This document shows, in pieces, positions 25,258 to 34,870 of a DNA stretch of 64,000 nt; position 1 is the first letter of the stretch; each line of letters begins with the position of its first letter. Position numbers and translations under genes: made by a program. Location: the NCBI GenBank assembly GCA_036268775.1, contig DATATM010000010.1, positions 62,001 to 126,000 of the forward strand. Direction: 5' to 3'. The DNA comes from DASZIT01 sp036268775 (GTDB lineage: Bacteria; Actinomycetota; Acidimicrobiia; Acidimicrobiales; RAAP-2). The notes under the pieces are model-generated. The model was not told the DNA's origin. It did not search any database and was given only the letters and a program-made list of their open reading frames with translations.

Positions 25258-26014
25258 CCCCCATGGGACCCACTTGGGACCCGGAGCCCTGGCCGTCTTC
25301 CCGGTGACCGGGCTCCCCGAAGTCAAGCCGGGTGACGACCTGGCCGCCCTCCTGATGGAGGCGCTGACCCACATGGCCAGCCGCGACCACCCCACCCCGG
25401 TTCGTCTCACCGAAGGCGATGTCCTGGTCGTCACCCAGAAAGTGGTGTCGAAGGCGGAAGGCCGGCTGGTGGCCATCGACCCGGGTGACCCCGGCGCCAA
25501 ACAGCGGCTGGTCGAACAGGAATCGGTCCGGGTGCTGCGACGCCGGGGCGACCTGCTGATCACCGAGACCCAGCACGGATTCATCTGCGCCAACGCCGGG
25601 GTGGATCTCTCCAACGTCGACGAGGGCACCGCCGCGCTGTTGCCGGTCGACCCCGATCTCTCCGCCCGGCGGATTCGTGAAGCCCTCGAACATCGCCATG
25701 GGGCGGCGGTGGGGGTGATCATCTCGGACACGTTCGGACGCACCTGGCGGCGGGGCGTCACCGATGTGGCCATCGGCATTGCCGGCATCGCCGGGGTCGT
25801 CGACCTGCGGGGAACCCCCGACGCCACCGGCCGGGTCCTGGAGGCCACCGAGGTGTGCGTGGCCGACGAACTGGCGTCCGCCGCCGAGCTGGTGATGGGC
25901 AAGGACCGCGGAATCGCCGCCGCGGTTATCCGGGGGGTTGATCCCCAATGGCTGCGGTTCGCCTCGGTGGCGGCAGAGATCATCCGGCCGCCGGACGAAG
26001 ACCTCTTCCGCTGA
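25244..26014 (+). CDS. cofE: coenzyme F420-0:L-glutamate ligase
   Basis: This 256-residue CofE adds gamma-linked glutamates to F420-0 using GTP. The motifs are VFPVTGLPEVKPGDDL, VVTQKVVSKAEGR, TETQHGFICANAGVDLSNVD and ISDTFGRTWRRGVTDVAIG. Mycobacterial FbiB carries an extra C-terminal nitroreductase domain that reduces dehydro-F420-0. It is absent here and the protein ends at the ligase domain. The reductase must therefore be encoded elsewhere or be unnecessary. The nitroreductase at 47.9 kb is one conceivable candidate, purely as inference. The ATG at 25244 lies inside the cofD end. Confidence 0.94.
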   Translation: MPGHDPHGTHLGPGALAVFPVTGLPEVKPGDDLAALLMEALTHMASRDHPTPVRLTEGDVLVVTQKVVSKAEGRLVAIDPGDPGAKQRLVEQESVRVLRRRGDLLITETQHGFICANAGVDLSNVDEGTAALLPVDPDLSARRIREALEHRHGAAVGVIISDTFGRTWRRGVTDVAIGIAGIAGVVDLRGTPDATGRVLEATEVCVADELASAAELVMGKDRGIAAAVIRGVDPQWLRFASVAAEIIRPPDEDLFR

Positions 26015-26063
26015 TCGACTCGGTCCACCCCGATCGGGAAGACCCGGTCCCACCCCGCCGAAG

Positions 26064-26576
26064 CTAACGACCGGCGACGCCGTCGATGGCCTGGCGAAGG
26101 AGATCGGCGTGCCCGTTGTGACGCGAGTACTCGCCGATCATGTGCACGTAGGTCATCCGGAGGGAGAAGACCTCATCGCCCACGTCGAAGGTGTCGTCGA
26201 AGGCCATGGCGGCGACGGCCCAGTCGGCTTCCCGCCACTCCTCCTGCAGCCGTTGGACGTCGGTCTCGGCCTGCGCCGGGTCGGTGTCGTCGAAGTCGGA
26301 GTCTTTCCCGAGGGAGGGATCGAATAACGACCCGATCCCCTGGCCAGCGGCTCGCTGTCGGAACCAGATCCGTTCGACCTTGGCCAGGTGCCGGATCAGC
26401 CCCAGCAGCGAGAGATTCGATGACGGGAGAGGCCGCCGGGCCAGTTGCCCGCCGTTCAGCCCGGCACAGATGTTCAGCAAGGTCGCCCGCTGCCAAGCCA
26501 GGTAACCCTCCAACATCGGCCGGTCGTCGCCGGTCAGTGGCCCATCAACCGGGTCCGGGGTTGGCGCTCGCCACAT
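26064..26576 (-). CDS. DinB-family (DUF664) protein
   Basis: This 170-residue four-helix-bundle protein has LEGYLAWQRATLLNICAGL at the start, LLGLIRHLAKVERIWF in the middle, and TYVHMIGEYSRHNGHADLLRQAIDG near the end. The three histidines expected for metal binding (HLAKVE, HMIGEYSRH, NGH) are present. Actinobacterial members include thiol (mycothiol)-dependent transferases and stress proteins, but the substrate cannot be assigned. It converges with cofE. Confidence 0.88.
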   Translation of the reverse strand: MWRAPTPDPVDGPLTGDDRPMLEGYLAWQRATLLNICAGLNGGQLARRPLPSSNLSLLGLIRHLAKVERIWFRQRAAGQGIGSLFDPSLGKDSDFDDTDPAQAETDVQRLQEEWREADWAVAAMAFDDTFDVGDEVFSLRMTYVHMIGEYSRHNGHADLLRQAIDGVAGR

Positions 26577-26635
26577 CTTGAAGAAATCCCCTCACCCGTC
26601 CCGCGGTACGGAGGAAGACCGCTTCCGTCGGTCGA

Positions 26636-27013
26636 TCAGCCCACGCCGACCAGGTCGACCACGAAGACCAGGGTCTCGTTCGGACCGATGGCTCCCCCCG
26701 CCCCCCGTTCCCCGTAGCCGAGGTGAGGCGGGATGGTGAGTCGGCGGCGGCCGCCCACCTTCATCCCGGCCACTCCCTGATCCCAACCGGAGATGACGTG
26801 CCCGGCTCCCAGCGGGAACGAAAAGTGCTGGCCGCGATTCCAGGATGAATCGAACTCGCTACCCGTCGACCAGGACACCCCGACGTAGTGCACCTTGACC
26901 GGCGAACCGGCTACCGCATCCGGGCCGTCGCCCACCTCGATGTCCTCCACCAACAGTTCGGTGGGAGGTGCCCCGTCGGGGATGGTCACGGTGGGTTTGG
27001 TGTCGGATGCCAT
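26636..27013 (-). CDS. FKBP-type peptidyl-prolyl isomerase
   Basis: This 125-residue cytosolic FKBP has VKVHYVGVSWSTGSEFDSSW, PLGAGHVISGWDQGVAGMKVGGRRRLTIPP, and HLGYGERGAGGAIGPNETLVFVVDLVGV. These are the full active-site elements, with the Tyr, Phe, Trp (GWDQG) and Tyr pocket residues. It accelerates proline isomerisation in folding. I start at the ATG at 27013, where similarity to other FKBPs begins; TACAGT lies 7 nt upstream and no ribosome site is properly spaced. The upstream frame is antisense-like shadow of the helicase end. Confidence 0.93.
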   Translation of the reverse strand: MASDTKPTVTIPDGAPPTELLVEDIEVGDGPDAVAGSPVKVHYVGVSWSTGSEFDSSWNRGQHFSFPLGAGHVISGWDQGVAGMKVGGRRRLTIPPHLGYGERGAGGAIGPNETLVFVVDLVGVG

Positions 27014-27020
27014 GGCTACG

Positions 27021-27026
27021 ACTGTA
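27021..27026 (-). promoter_or_regulatory. -10 box of leaderless FKBP gene
   Basis: TACAGT on the minus strand, 7 nt before the ATG at 27013. A GGAGG further out is 17 nt from the start, too far to serve it. Confidence 0.5.
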
Positions 27027-27057
27027 GGTCCTCCGAGGTGCTGGTGACCAAGATCGG

Positions 27058-28632
27058 TCAGCGGCCGCGTCGGCCGCCGGCGCCGGCCACCTGCTTGCCG
27101 CCACCGTTCTGGCCGCCGTGATTGTGGGCGTGGGCGCCCCCACCGGCCTTGCCGCCACCGTTCTTGCCGTTCCCGGCGTAACCACGAGCCCCCGCCGGCT
27201 TGGATCCGGGCTTGCCGGGCTTGCTCCATCCGCCGGTGGCGCCGAGCTTCTTCTTGTGGCCGCCCGCGCTGCCGTTGCCGTTGCCGTTGGACGACCCTCC
27301 GTCGGAGCCGTAAACCCTCGGTCCCTTCCCCGGGCCGCGGCCGGCGGCCGGACGCTGCTTCCACGGCTTCCCGGTGCGGGTCGAGCTGTTCGACCTCCCC
27401 GACCGCTCGGAGCCGTACTGTCCGGACCCGTTGGCCGAGCCGTTGGACGACGCCGTCTCCTTGAAGGTACGCCGCGGGGGCGGCTGGCCGATGACGTCGG
27501 CGATCTTGGACATGTCCGGATGATCCATTCCCGACGGCATGCCCAGGTCACGCTGGATCCGCTTCACCGCCCCGGTCTTGTCGGGGGTGACGAAGCTGAT
27601 CACGACTCCGGTGGCCCCGGCCCGGGCGGTGCGGCCCGAGCGGTGCACGTAATCCTTGGCGTCGGTCGGAGGGTCGAAGTGGACGACGGCGTTGACCCCG
27701 TCGACGTGGATTCCCCGGGCGGCGACATCGGTGGCGATCAACGCATCCACCGAGCCCCGGACAAATGACTCGAGGGCCCGTTCCCGCTGCTTCTGGCTCC
27801 GGTCACCGTGGATGGCGGCGGCCCGGACCCCGCGCTGCTCGAGCTGGCGGGCGATTCGGTCGGTGCTGTGCTTGGTCCGGCAGAACACGATGGTCGGGCC
27901 CGAGGCGGCGGCAATCGATGCCGTCGTCTCGACCCGGTCGCCGGAGGAGACCCGCCAGAACAGGTGCACGGCCTCGCTGGCATCTTCCTCGGCTTCGAGC
28001 TCGTGGCGGACCGGGTTCTTTTGATAGCGCTTCACCAGCACGTCGATGTCGCCGTCGAGGGTGGCCGAGAACAGCAGCGTCTGTCGGTTGCTCGGGGTCT
28101 GGTCGAGCAGCCGGCGGACATCGGGGAGGAATCCCATGTCGGCCATCCGGTCGGCTTCGTCGATGACCACGATCTCGACGGCGTCGAGGCGGATGCTTCC
28201 CCGCTCGATCAAGTCACCCAACCGGCCGGGACAGGCCACCGCGATATCCACCCCGCGGGAGAGGGATTTGAGCTGAGGGCCGTAGCCGACGCCACCGTAG
28301 AAGGTCTCCACCCGCAGGTTCCGGGAGGAACACAGGGAGGCGAGCTCGGAAGCGACCTGGGCGCAGAGCTCCCGGGTGGGGGTGAGCACCAGCATCCGGG
28401 GATGCTTGGGCCGGGAGGGCTTCCCGGTGAGACGGGACACCGCCCCGATCCCGAAGGCGAGGGTCTTTCCCGATCCGGTCGGAGCCTTGCCGCAGACGTC
28501 GCGGCCGGCCATGGCGTCGACCACCGTGGCGGACTGAATGGGAAACGGGGTGATGATCGAACGCGCTTTGAGCGCGGCGACGATGTCTGAGGGCACGCCG
28601 AGATCGGCGAAGGAAGGTTGGGGCAGGGGCAT
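27058..28632 (-). CDS. DEAD-box ATP-dependent RNA helicase
   Basis: This 524-residue helicase has the Q motif (FADLGVP...PFPIQ), motif I APTGSGKT, Ia PTRELCAQV, II DEAD (VVIDEADRMADMGF), III SAT, IV VFCRTKHSTDR, V ATDVAARGI and VI HRSGRTARAG. The last 130 residues are disordered and rich in Gly, Asn, Lys and Arg (GGSSNGNGNGSAGG), a typical RNA-binding tail of RhlE/cold-shock helicases. A TACACT box near 28723 on the minus strand would give an mRNA leader of about 85 nt, unlike the leaderless genes nearby. That could permit cold or autogenous control. Confidence 0.95.
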   Translation of the reverse strand: MPLPQPSFADLGVPSDIVAALKARSIITPFPIQSATVVDAMAGRDVCGKAPTGSGKTLAFGIGAVSRLTGKPSRPKHPRMLVLTPTRELCAQVASELASLCSSRNLRVETFYGGVGYGPQLKSLSRGVDIAVACPGRLGDLIERGSIRLDAVEIVVIDEADRMADMGFLPDVRRLLDQTPSNRQTLLFSATLDGDIDVLVKRYQKNPVRHELEAEEDASEAVHLFWRVSSGDRVETTASIAAASGPTIVFCRTKHSTDRIARQLEQRGVRAAAIHGDRSQKQRERALESFVRGSVDALIATDVAARGIHVDGVNAVVHFDPPTDAKDYVHRSGRTARAGATGVVISFVTPDKTGAVKRIQRDLGMPSGMDHPDMSKIADVIGQPPPRRTFKETASSNGSANGSGQYGSERSGRSNSSTRTGKPWKQRPAAGRGPGKGPRVYGSDGGSSNGNGNGSAGGHKKKLGATGGWSKPGKPGSKPAGARGYAGNGKNGGGKAGGGAHAHNHGGQNGGGKQVAGAGGRRGR

Positions 28633-28783
28633 GGAAGCGCTTTCGTTGCGACAGTGGGGGACGGTGGGAAAAGGTCCCGACCGTGGCCTGTCGCGAAATT
28701 GATGCGCACCAGGACCCTGCCAGTGTAGTACGTGCGGCCTACCTCCGAGCGGCGAGGGCGGAATCAGCGCGGATCGGTTGGCG

Positions 28784-29224
28784 ATGAGGCCCGGAAGTAG
28801 CGTGTCGGAGGTGGACCCGATCCTTCACCTGTCGATCCCGGTACGTGACCTCGACGAGGCACGAACCTTCTACCTGGAGACGCTGGGATGTCAACCGGGA
28901 CGGCTCCATCCCGGCTGGTGTGACGTCTGGTTCTTCGGCCTGCAACTCACCCTCCAGGAGCAACCGGATCAGGTGCTATCTGACCGGCAACGGGGCGTCC
29001 GCCACTTCGGCGTCACCCTCAGCGCGGAGGACCTCGACGGGCTTCTCGAGCGGGTGAACCGGCACGACGTCCGGTGGCTCGACCCGGTGTCCATCGACTA
29101 CGCCGGCACCCCCCAGGAGCAGCGGAAGGCGAAGATCCTGGACCCGAGCGGGAACGCCGTCGAGATCAAGGCGTACGTGGACCCGACCGCCGCCTTCGCC
29201 GCCGCCGGCCGCCCGAACTCCTGA
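28784..29224 (+). CDS. VOC (glyoxalase/dioxygenase fold) protein
   Basis: This protein of about 146 residues is a single vicinal-oxygen-chelate module: LHLSIPVRDLDEARTFYLETLGCQPGR, WFFGLQLTL, HFGVTLSAEDLDGLLERV, and a final KAKILDPSGNAVEIKAY. The metal-ligand positions (His in LHLS, His in RHFGV and Glu in VEIK) are all present. Substrate is unknown. Starts at TTG 28778, ATG 28784 or GTG 28802 are possible; I use the ATG. It is divergent from the helicase and converges with galE. Confidence 0.85.
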   Translation: MRPGSSVSEVDPILHLSIPVRDLDEARTFYLETLGCQPGRLHPGWCDVWFFGLQLTLQEQPDQVLSDRQRGVRHFGVTLSAEDLDGLLERVNRHDVRWLDPVSIDYAGTPQEQRKAKILDPSGNAVEIKAYVDPTAAFAAAGRPNS

Positions 29225-29251
29225 CGGTGGCCGGGACCGCAAGTTCAGGGC

Positions 29252-30214
29252 TCAGGTCCCGCGGCTGGCGATCTGCTCCCGGACGAAGTCGAGCACCGCG
29301 GCGGTGCCGGTGGCGAGCTGGGTCCAGGGCTTCCACCCGAGGTGGATCCCGGCCCGGCCGGGGTCGAGGCTGTTCCGGAGGAGCTCGCCGGTTCGCAGCG
29401 GCGCATGCTCGACCGGCACACTCAGGCCGGCCTGGGCGGTCAGGGCGCCGAAGAGGTCGTTGACCGAGGTCTCCTGGCCGGTGCCGATGTTGCACACCAG
29501 CCCTCCGCCCTTGGTCGCGCCCCGGACGAAGGCGTCCACCACATCGTCCACGTAGACGAAATCGCGGGTCTGCTCCCCGTCGCCGAAGATGGTGATGGTC
29601 TGTCCCCGGAGCAGGCGCTCGGCGAAGATGGACACCACCCCCGCTTCGCCGTGGGGATCTTGCCGGGGCCCGTAGACATTGGCCAGGGCCAGGGCGGCGA
29701 ATTCCAGGTTGTGCAGCTCCCGGTAGGCGACCAGGTAGTCGATGGCGGACTTCTTCGACACCCCGTAGGGCGACAGCGGGCGGTGGGGAAGCGACTCCTT
29801 GATCGGGAGATCGGCCGGATCGGGGTCGCCGTAGAGCGTCCCGCCGCTGGCCGCGAACACCACCCGCTTGGCGCCGGAAGCCCGCGCCCCCTCGAGAATG
29901 CGGATGGTCCCGAGCAGGTTGACGTCGGCATCGAAGATCGGCTGTTCGACCGAAAGCCGCACGTCGGCTTGAGCCGCCAGGTGGAACACCACCTCGGGAT
30001 GCCGGCGCACCATCAGGTCGACGACTTCGGCCGAGCGGACGTCGAGGGTGTTGACGGTCAGGCGGTGGCCGGCCGTCGCCCGGGATTCGGCCAGATTGGC
30101 CAGCGAACCGGTCGACAGGTCGTCGACGACATCGACGGAGTGCCCTTCCGCCAGCAGCCGGTCGACCAGGGTGGAGCCGATGAATCCCGCACCTCCGGTG
30201 ACCAGGGTGCGCAC
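29252..30214 (-). CDS. galE: UDP-glucose 4-epimerase-like SDR
   Basis: This 320-residue extended SDR has VTGGAGFIGSTLVDRLL, HLAAQADVRLSVEQP, the catalytic YGVSK near residue 148 and an ASGGTLYG serine/threonine strand. VYGPRQDPHGEAGVVSIF and the FGDGEQTRDFVYVDDV motif favour UDP-hexose 4-epimerases (GalE, UDP-Glc/UDP-Gal). A UDP-GlcNAc epimerase role is possible. The GTG start lies 3 bp after the ManC stop, so the two are co-transcribed, after the membrane protein at 31.3-32.2 kb. Confidence 0.85.
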   Translation of the reverse strand: MRTLVTGGAGFIGSTLVDRLLAEGHSVDVVDDLSTGSLANLAESRATAGHRLTVNTLDVRSAEVVDLMVRRHPEVVFHLAAQADVRLSVEQPIFDADVNLLGTIRILEGARASGAKRVVFAASGGTLYGDPDPADLPIKESLPHRPLSPYGVSKKSAIDYLVAYRELHNLEFAALALANVYGPRQDPHGEAGVVSIFAERLLRGQTITIFGDGEQTRDFVYVDDVVDAFVRGATKGGGLVCNIGTGQETSVNDLFGALTAQAGLSVPVEHAPLRTGELLRNSLDPGRAGIHLGWKPWTQLATGTAAVLDFVREQIASRGT

Positions 30215-30217
30215 CGC

Positions 30218-31309
30218 TTAGACCCCGGCCGGCACACGACCACCGTCGACGACGGTGCCTGACGCAGTCACGACATTGGCGCCGATGACCGACAGCGGCT
30301 GGATGACGCATCGCTGACCGATGGTGGCATCGGGTCCGATGATCGATCCCTCCACCGAGGCGCTGGCGGCGATGCGGGCGCCGGGCAGCAAGACGGATCC
30401 GACCACCGAGGCCCCCTCTTCGATCACCGCCCCCCGGCCGATGACCGACTCGTCGATGGTTGCTCCCGCATCGATCTGGGCGCCTTCGCCGATGAGGGAC
30501 CGGGTCACCGACTCGCTCCGCACCTCCACGGCTCCGATCCGCCACACCCCGACCCCCAGCGAGCCGTCCTCGACGGCATCCGGTGCCGGCGGGACACTGC
30601 GCCGACCGAGCAACAGGTCGGCGTGGGCCCGGAGGTAGGCGTCGGGGGTACCGGTATCGATCCAGTACACCTCGGAGCCGAGGGCGTAGAGGGAGCCGTC
30701 CTCCACCAGTTGCGGGAAGGTCTCCCGCTCGATCGACACCCGGCGTCCCTCCGGGATCCGGGCCAGGACGGAGGCTTCGAGGACGTAGGTCCCGGCGTTG
30801 ATCAGATTGGTGGGTATCTGGTCACGAGGCGGCTTCTCGATGAACGCCTCGACCTTCCCGGCGGCATCGGTGGGCACCACCCCGAACGCTGAGGGGTCGT
30901 CCACCGGGGTAAGGCTGATGGTGGCTTCCGATCCGTGCTCGCGGTGGAAGGCGATGAGCGCGGTGATGTCGAGGTCGGTGAGCACGTCGCCGTTGACCAC
31001 CACGAAGGTGTCGTCGATGCCGACGTGGTCGGCGGCAAACCGGATAGCGCCGGCGGTGTCCAGCGGGGTCGGCTCCACCGCGTAGGAGATGCGGATGCCG
31101 GCCACGGTGCCGTCCGGGTAGGCGTTGATGAAGGCGTCGGGGCGGTAGCCGAGGGAGAGAACCGCGTCATCGATCCCGTGGCTGGCCAGGTGGCCGAGTA
31201 CCCGTTCGATCATCGGATGCTCCACGACGGGCAGCATCTGCTTGGGGGAGGTCAACGTCAGGGGGCGGAGCCGGGTCCCCTCGCCGCCCACCAGGACGAC
31301 GGCCCTCAC
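30218..31309 (-). CDS. manC: mannose-1-phosphate guanylyltransferase-like sugar nucleotidyltransferase
   Basis: This 363-residue enzyme has two domains. Residues 1-235 are a nucleotidyltransferase with the signature VVLVGGEGTRLRPLT, the catalytic PKQMLPV, VVVNGDVL with the metal-binding Asp, and FIEKPP. The C-terminal part is a left-handed beta-helix of hexapeptide repeats (IGEGAQIDAGATIDES and so on). This matches the actinobacterial GDP-mannose pyrophosphorylase beside wbbL-rmlD. The related glucose-1-P thymidylyltransferases look similar, so the sugar is not certain. Start is GTG. Confidence 0.85.
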   Translation of the reverse strand: MRAVVLVGGEGTRLRPLTLTSPKQMLPVVEHPMIERVLGHLASHGIDDAVLSLGYRPDAFINAYPDGTVAGIRISYAVEPTPLDTAGAIRFAADHVGIDDTFVVVNGDVLTDLDITALIAFHREHGSEATISLTPVDDPSAFGVVPTDAAGKVEAFIEKPPRDQIPTNLINAGTYVLEASVLARIPEGRRVSIERETFPQLVEDGSLYALGSEVYWIDTGTPDAYLRAHADLLLGRRSVPPAPDAVEDGSLGVGVWRIGAVEVRSESVTRSLIGEGAQIDAGATIDESVIGRGAVIEEGASVVGSVLLPGARIAASASVEGSIIGPDATIGQRCVIQPLSVIGANVVTASGTVVDGGRVPAGV

Positions 31310-31331
31310 CTGCTGATTCCGCCAGAGCGTT

Positions 31332-32207
31332 TCACGGGGTTGGTGCCGCGGTCGTCGCCGTCGGGGCGGTGGTCGCCGTCGGGGCGGTGGTCGCCGTCGG
31401 GGTGGTGGTGGCGGTGGGTGCGGTGGTCGCCGTCGGTGCCGTGGTCGCCGTCGGGGCGGTGGTCGCCGTCGGTGCCGTGGTGGCGGTGGTCGGAGCGGTG
31501 GTGGCGGTGGTCGGCGCGGTGGTGGCGGTGGTCGCCCCCGACTGGACGGCGGTGATCAGGTTGGAGACGACGGTCCCCGGGGGCTTCGGCACCGAGGCGG
31601 TGGCGGGCACGAAGGCCATGGTGATCATCTGGCCGTCGCTGAACTTGAGCGAGGTCGGGTTCCCCTGGACCTCGGTGGACTTCTTGGCCAGGTAGTTGGT
31701 CCACTGCACCACATTCACGTAACCCTGCTTACCGGCATCGGGGGTGCCCTTCGGGCAGGTGGCGCCGTTGCTCATCACTTTCTTCCCCGGATAGCCGAGG
31801 GTGGAGGACGAGAGGGTAAGGCCCTTGTAGCCGGACACGAACTTGCCCAAGGTGGCGTTGCCGCCGGATTGCGAGCTGTTCTTGGGGCTGACGATGACCA
31901 GGCCACTGCCGTCGGCGGTCAACCCGTCGGTGGCCCCGTTGGTGCTGGCCGGGAGGTTCGCCTCGGTGGTGCCGCAGATGTCGATGGCCAGGGCGGCGTG
32001 CCAGGTCTGGGTGGTGGTGGGCGCCCCGGCCCCGGAGTTGACCTTGTGGGTCCGCTGGTAACGGCTGTAGCCGACGAGCAGCAGACCGACGACCACGATG
32101 ATGACCAGGCTGGCGTACCAGTTGATCGGCATCTGGCCGCGGTAGGTTTTTCCGCCTCCGGTGGACGCAGCTCGCGCCACCCATTTTCCTGTCGAATTGC
32201 TGGGCAT
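31332..32207 (-). CDS. single-pass membrane protein with Thr/Ala/Pro repeat tail
   Basis: This 291-residue protein has a cytosolic start and one membrane helix (WYASLVIIVVVGLLLVGY, near residues 30-48). An exterior domain of about 170 residues follows, with a few cysteines (DICGTT, ATCPKG) that could form a disulfide. The tail of about 70 residues is built of ATTAPT repeats. The fold is not recognised. The tail resembles wall-spanning, often O-mannosylated, linkers in actinobacteria. It sits immediately upstream of manC-galE, within the wall-polysaccharide genes, so a wall-polymer role is likely but unproven. Confidence 0.8.
   Translation of the reverse strand: MPSNSTGKWVARAASTGGGKTYRGQMPINWYASLVIIVVVGLLLVGYSRYQRTHKVNSGAGAPTTTQTWHAALAIDICGTTEANLPASTNGATDGLTADGSGLVIVSPKNSSQSGGNATLGKFVSGYKGLTLSSSTLGYPGKKVMSNGATCPKGTPDAGKQGYVNVVQWTNYLAKKSTEVQGNPTSLKFSDGQMITMAFVPATASVPKPPGTVVSNLITAVQSGATTATTAPTTATTAPTTATTAPTATTAPTATTAPTATTAPTATTTPTATTAPTATTAPTATTAAPTP
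31338..31540 (-). repeat. in-frame minisatellite coding Ala-Thr-Thr-Ala-Pro-Thr repeats
   Basis: Imperfect tandem units of 15-24 bp (on the plus strand variants of GCGGTGGTCGCCGTCGGG) fill the 3' end of the membrane protein gene. Every unit keeps the reading frame, so copy number changes would vary tail length without truncating it. Confidence 0.8.
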
Positions 32208-32268
32208 GATCGGACGACACCCTACAACGTGCCGCCCTACCGCTCGGTCCGCCCCCCGGACGACCGGG

Positions 32269-33143
32269 TCAGGAGCTGACCAGCTTCCGGATCCCGGCCA
32301 GGACCCCCCGGACCCCGATCCCGACCACCACCAGCGGAAGCAGGGCCCGGCGCCATCCCGAGGTCGACCGGCCGGCGAACCGCCACAGCGAACGGTGATG
32401 CTCGACGATCATCCGGTACGGGTGACGGTCGGTGGAGACCCCCTGGTGATGGGTGACGACGGCGGCCGGGGCGTAGACCACCTTCCAACCGGCTCTCCCC
32501 AGCCGCCAGCAGAGATCGACCTCCTCCAGGTACATGAAGTACTGCTCGTCGAAGCCCCCCACCTGCTCGAACGCCGAGCGGCGGACCAGAAAACAGGCGC
32601 CGGAGACCCAGTCGACCGGCCAGACGGTGTCGACCTCCAGGGCGAGACCGGCCCGTTGATAGGCGCGGGTGAAGGGGTTCTGGGGGACGAATTGCCCGAG
32701 CAGGGCATGCCCGGCGGCATCGATCATGGAGGGGAACTGCCGGGCCGACGGGTAGCGCTCCCCCGCCGAGGTCCGGATCATCGGGCCGACGACGGCCACG
32801 GTGGGATCGGACTCGAGGGCGTCGGCCATCGCCGCCAGCGCCCCGGGGGAGATGGACAGGTCGGGGTTGCACACCAGGACCAACTCGGATCGGGTGGCCG
32901 CCACCCCCCGGTTGGCCGCCGCCCCGTAGCCGAGGTTCTGCCCGGGGTCGAGGACGTCGACGTCGGGAACCTGGCGCTGGAGTTCGTCCACCGAGCCGTC
33001 GGTAGAGCCGTTGTCCACCACCACCAGCTCGGCCGGCCCTTCCTGCTCGAGGCTGGCGACGCAGCTGGCCAGGACCGAGCCCGACTCGTAATTCACCACC
33101 ACGACGGCGACCCTTCCCCCGCCCCGGTCGGCGAGGCCCCCGG

Positions 33144-33147
<4 letters not shown>
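32269..33147 (-). CDS. wbbL: GT2 rhamnosyltransferase, WbbL-like
   Basis: This 292-residue GT-A enzyme has VAVVVVNYESGSVLASCVASL, VVVDNGSTDGS, NLGYGAAANRG, CNPDLSISPGAL (metal-binding region), ARQFPS, VSGACFLVRRSAFEQVGGFDEQYFMYLEEVDLCWR, and a C-terminal hydrophobic anchor. This set is characteristic of decaprenyl-PP-GlcNAc L-rhamnosyltransferase, which adds the linkage-unit rhamnose from dTDP-rhamnose. It lies in the same neighbourhood as rmlD, rmlB and manC, as in mycobacteria. The GTG start overlaps the stop of nothing upstream but its own stop region is followed by the unknown membrane protein's start. Confidence 0.85.
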
Positions 33148-33898
<751 letters not shown>

Positions 33899-33902
<4 letters not shown>

Positions 33903-34870
33903 GACCGTGTCTTCCTTTCCATTGGGTGCTCCCCGCTCCTTCCGCGGTCGAAAAACGCTGCCGTCCGGGCCAGCCCTTCCTTCAGGCCGGTGGTGGGCTC
34001 CCACCCGAGGGCGCTCCGGGCCAGCGAGATGTCCGGCCGTCGCCGGGTGGGGTCGTCCAACGGTAGAGGAAGGTGGACGATGTCCGAATCGGAACCGGTC
34101 AGGTCGATGACCGTCCGGGCCAGATCCAAGACGGTGTGCTCGTCCGGATTTCCGATGTTGACGGGGCCGGTGATGGCCGCGTCCAGCAAAGCGATGAGGC
34201 CGTCGACCTCGTCGGCGACGTAACACAGGCTTCGGGTCTGGCTACCGTCGCCGTAGACGGTCAACGGCTCGCCGGCCAGGGCCTGGAAAAGGAAGTTGGA
34301 GACGACCCGACCGTCGTCGGGCCGGAGGCGGGGGCCGTAGGTGTTGAAGATGCGGGCGATCCCGACACCGGTCCCCAACTCGCGGTGGTGCGCCATGGTC
34401 AGGGCCTCGGCGAAGCGCTTGGCTTCGTCGTAGACGCTGCGGGGGCCCACCGGATTGACGTTTCCCCAGTAGCCCTCGGTCTGGGGATGGACCTCCGGGT
34501 CGCCGTAGACCTCGCTGGTGGAGGCGAGCAGGAACCGGGCACCGTGGCGCTCGGCCAGCTCCAGCCCCCGCCGGGTCCCCTCGCTCCCCGCCGCCAGGGT
34601 GGCCAGCGGCCGGGCCAAATAACCGGGCGGGGACGCCGGGCTGGCCAGGTGGAGCACCCCGGTGACCGGGCCGTCGACCGGCAAGCCGGTGGACACGTCC
34701 GCCTCCACCAGGGTGAAGGCGGGGTGCTCGAGCAGCTGGGCCACATTGGAGCGGCGGCCGGTGGAGAAGTCGTCCACGCAGACCACCTGGTCGCCGCGTT
34801 CGACCAGCCGATCGCAGAGGTGGGAACCGAGGAACCCGCTTCCCCCCATCACCACGAATCGACCGCTCAT
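33899..34870 (-). CDS. uxs: UDP-glucuronate decarboxylase (UDP-xylose synthase)
   Basis: This 323-residue SDR has VMGGSGFLGSHLCDRLVERG, HLASPASPPGY, ASTSEVYGDPEVHPQ, GYWGNVNPVGPRSVYDEAKRFAEAL with the catalytic YDEAK, and RIFNTYGPRLRPDDGRVVSNF. This combination defines UDP-glucuronate decarboxylases. The product UDP-xylose would use UDP-glucuronate from the Ugd gene directly upstream. The ATG at 34870 overlaps the Ugd stop by 4 bp. The open frame runs on to 35275 but is antisense-type shadow there. Confidence 0.9.

Noticed and set aside
31338..31540. Repeat array considered as CRISPR
   Set aside because: Units are variable, without unique spacers, in frame and coding for ATTAPT repeats.
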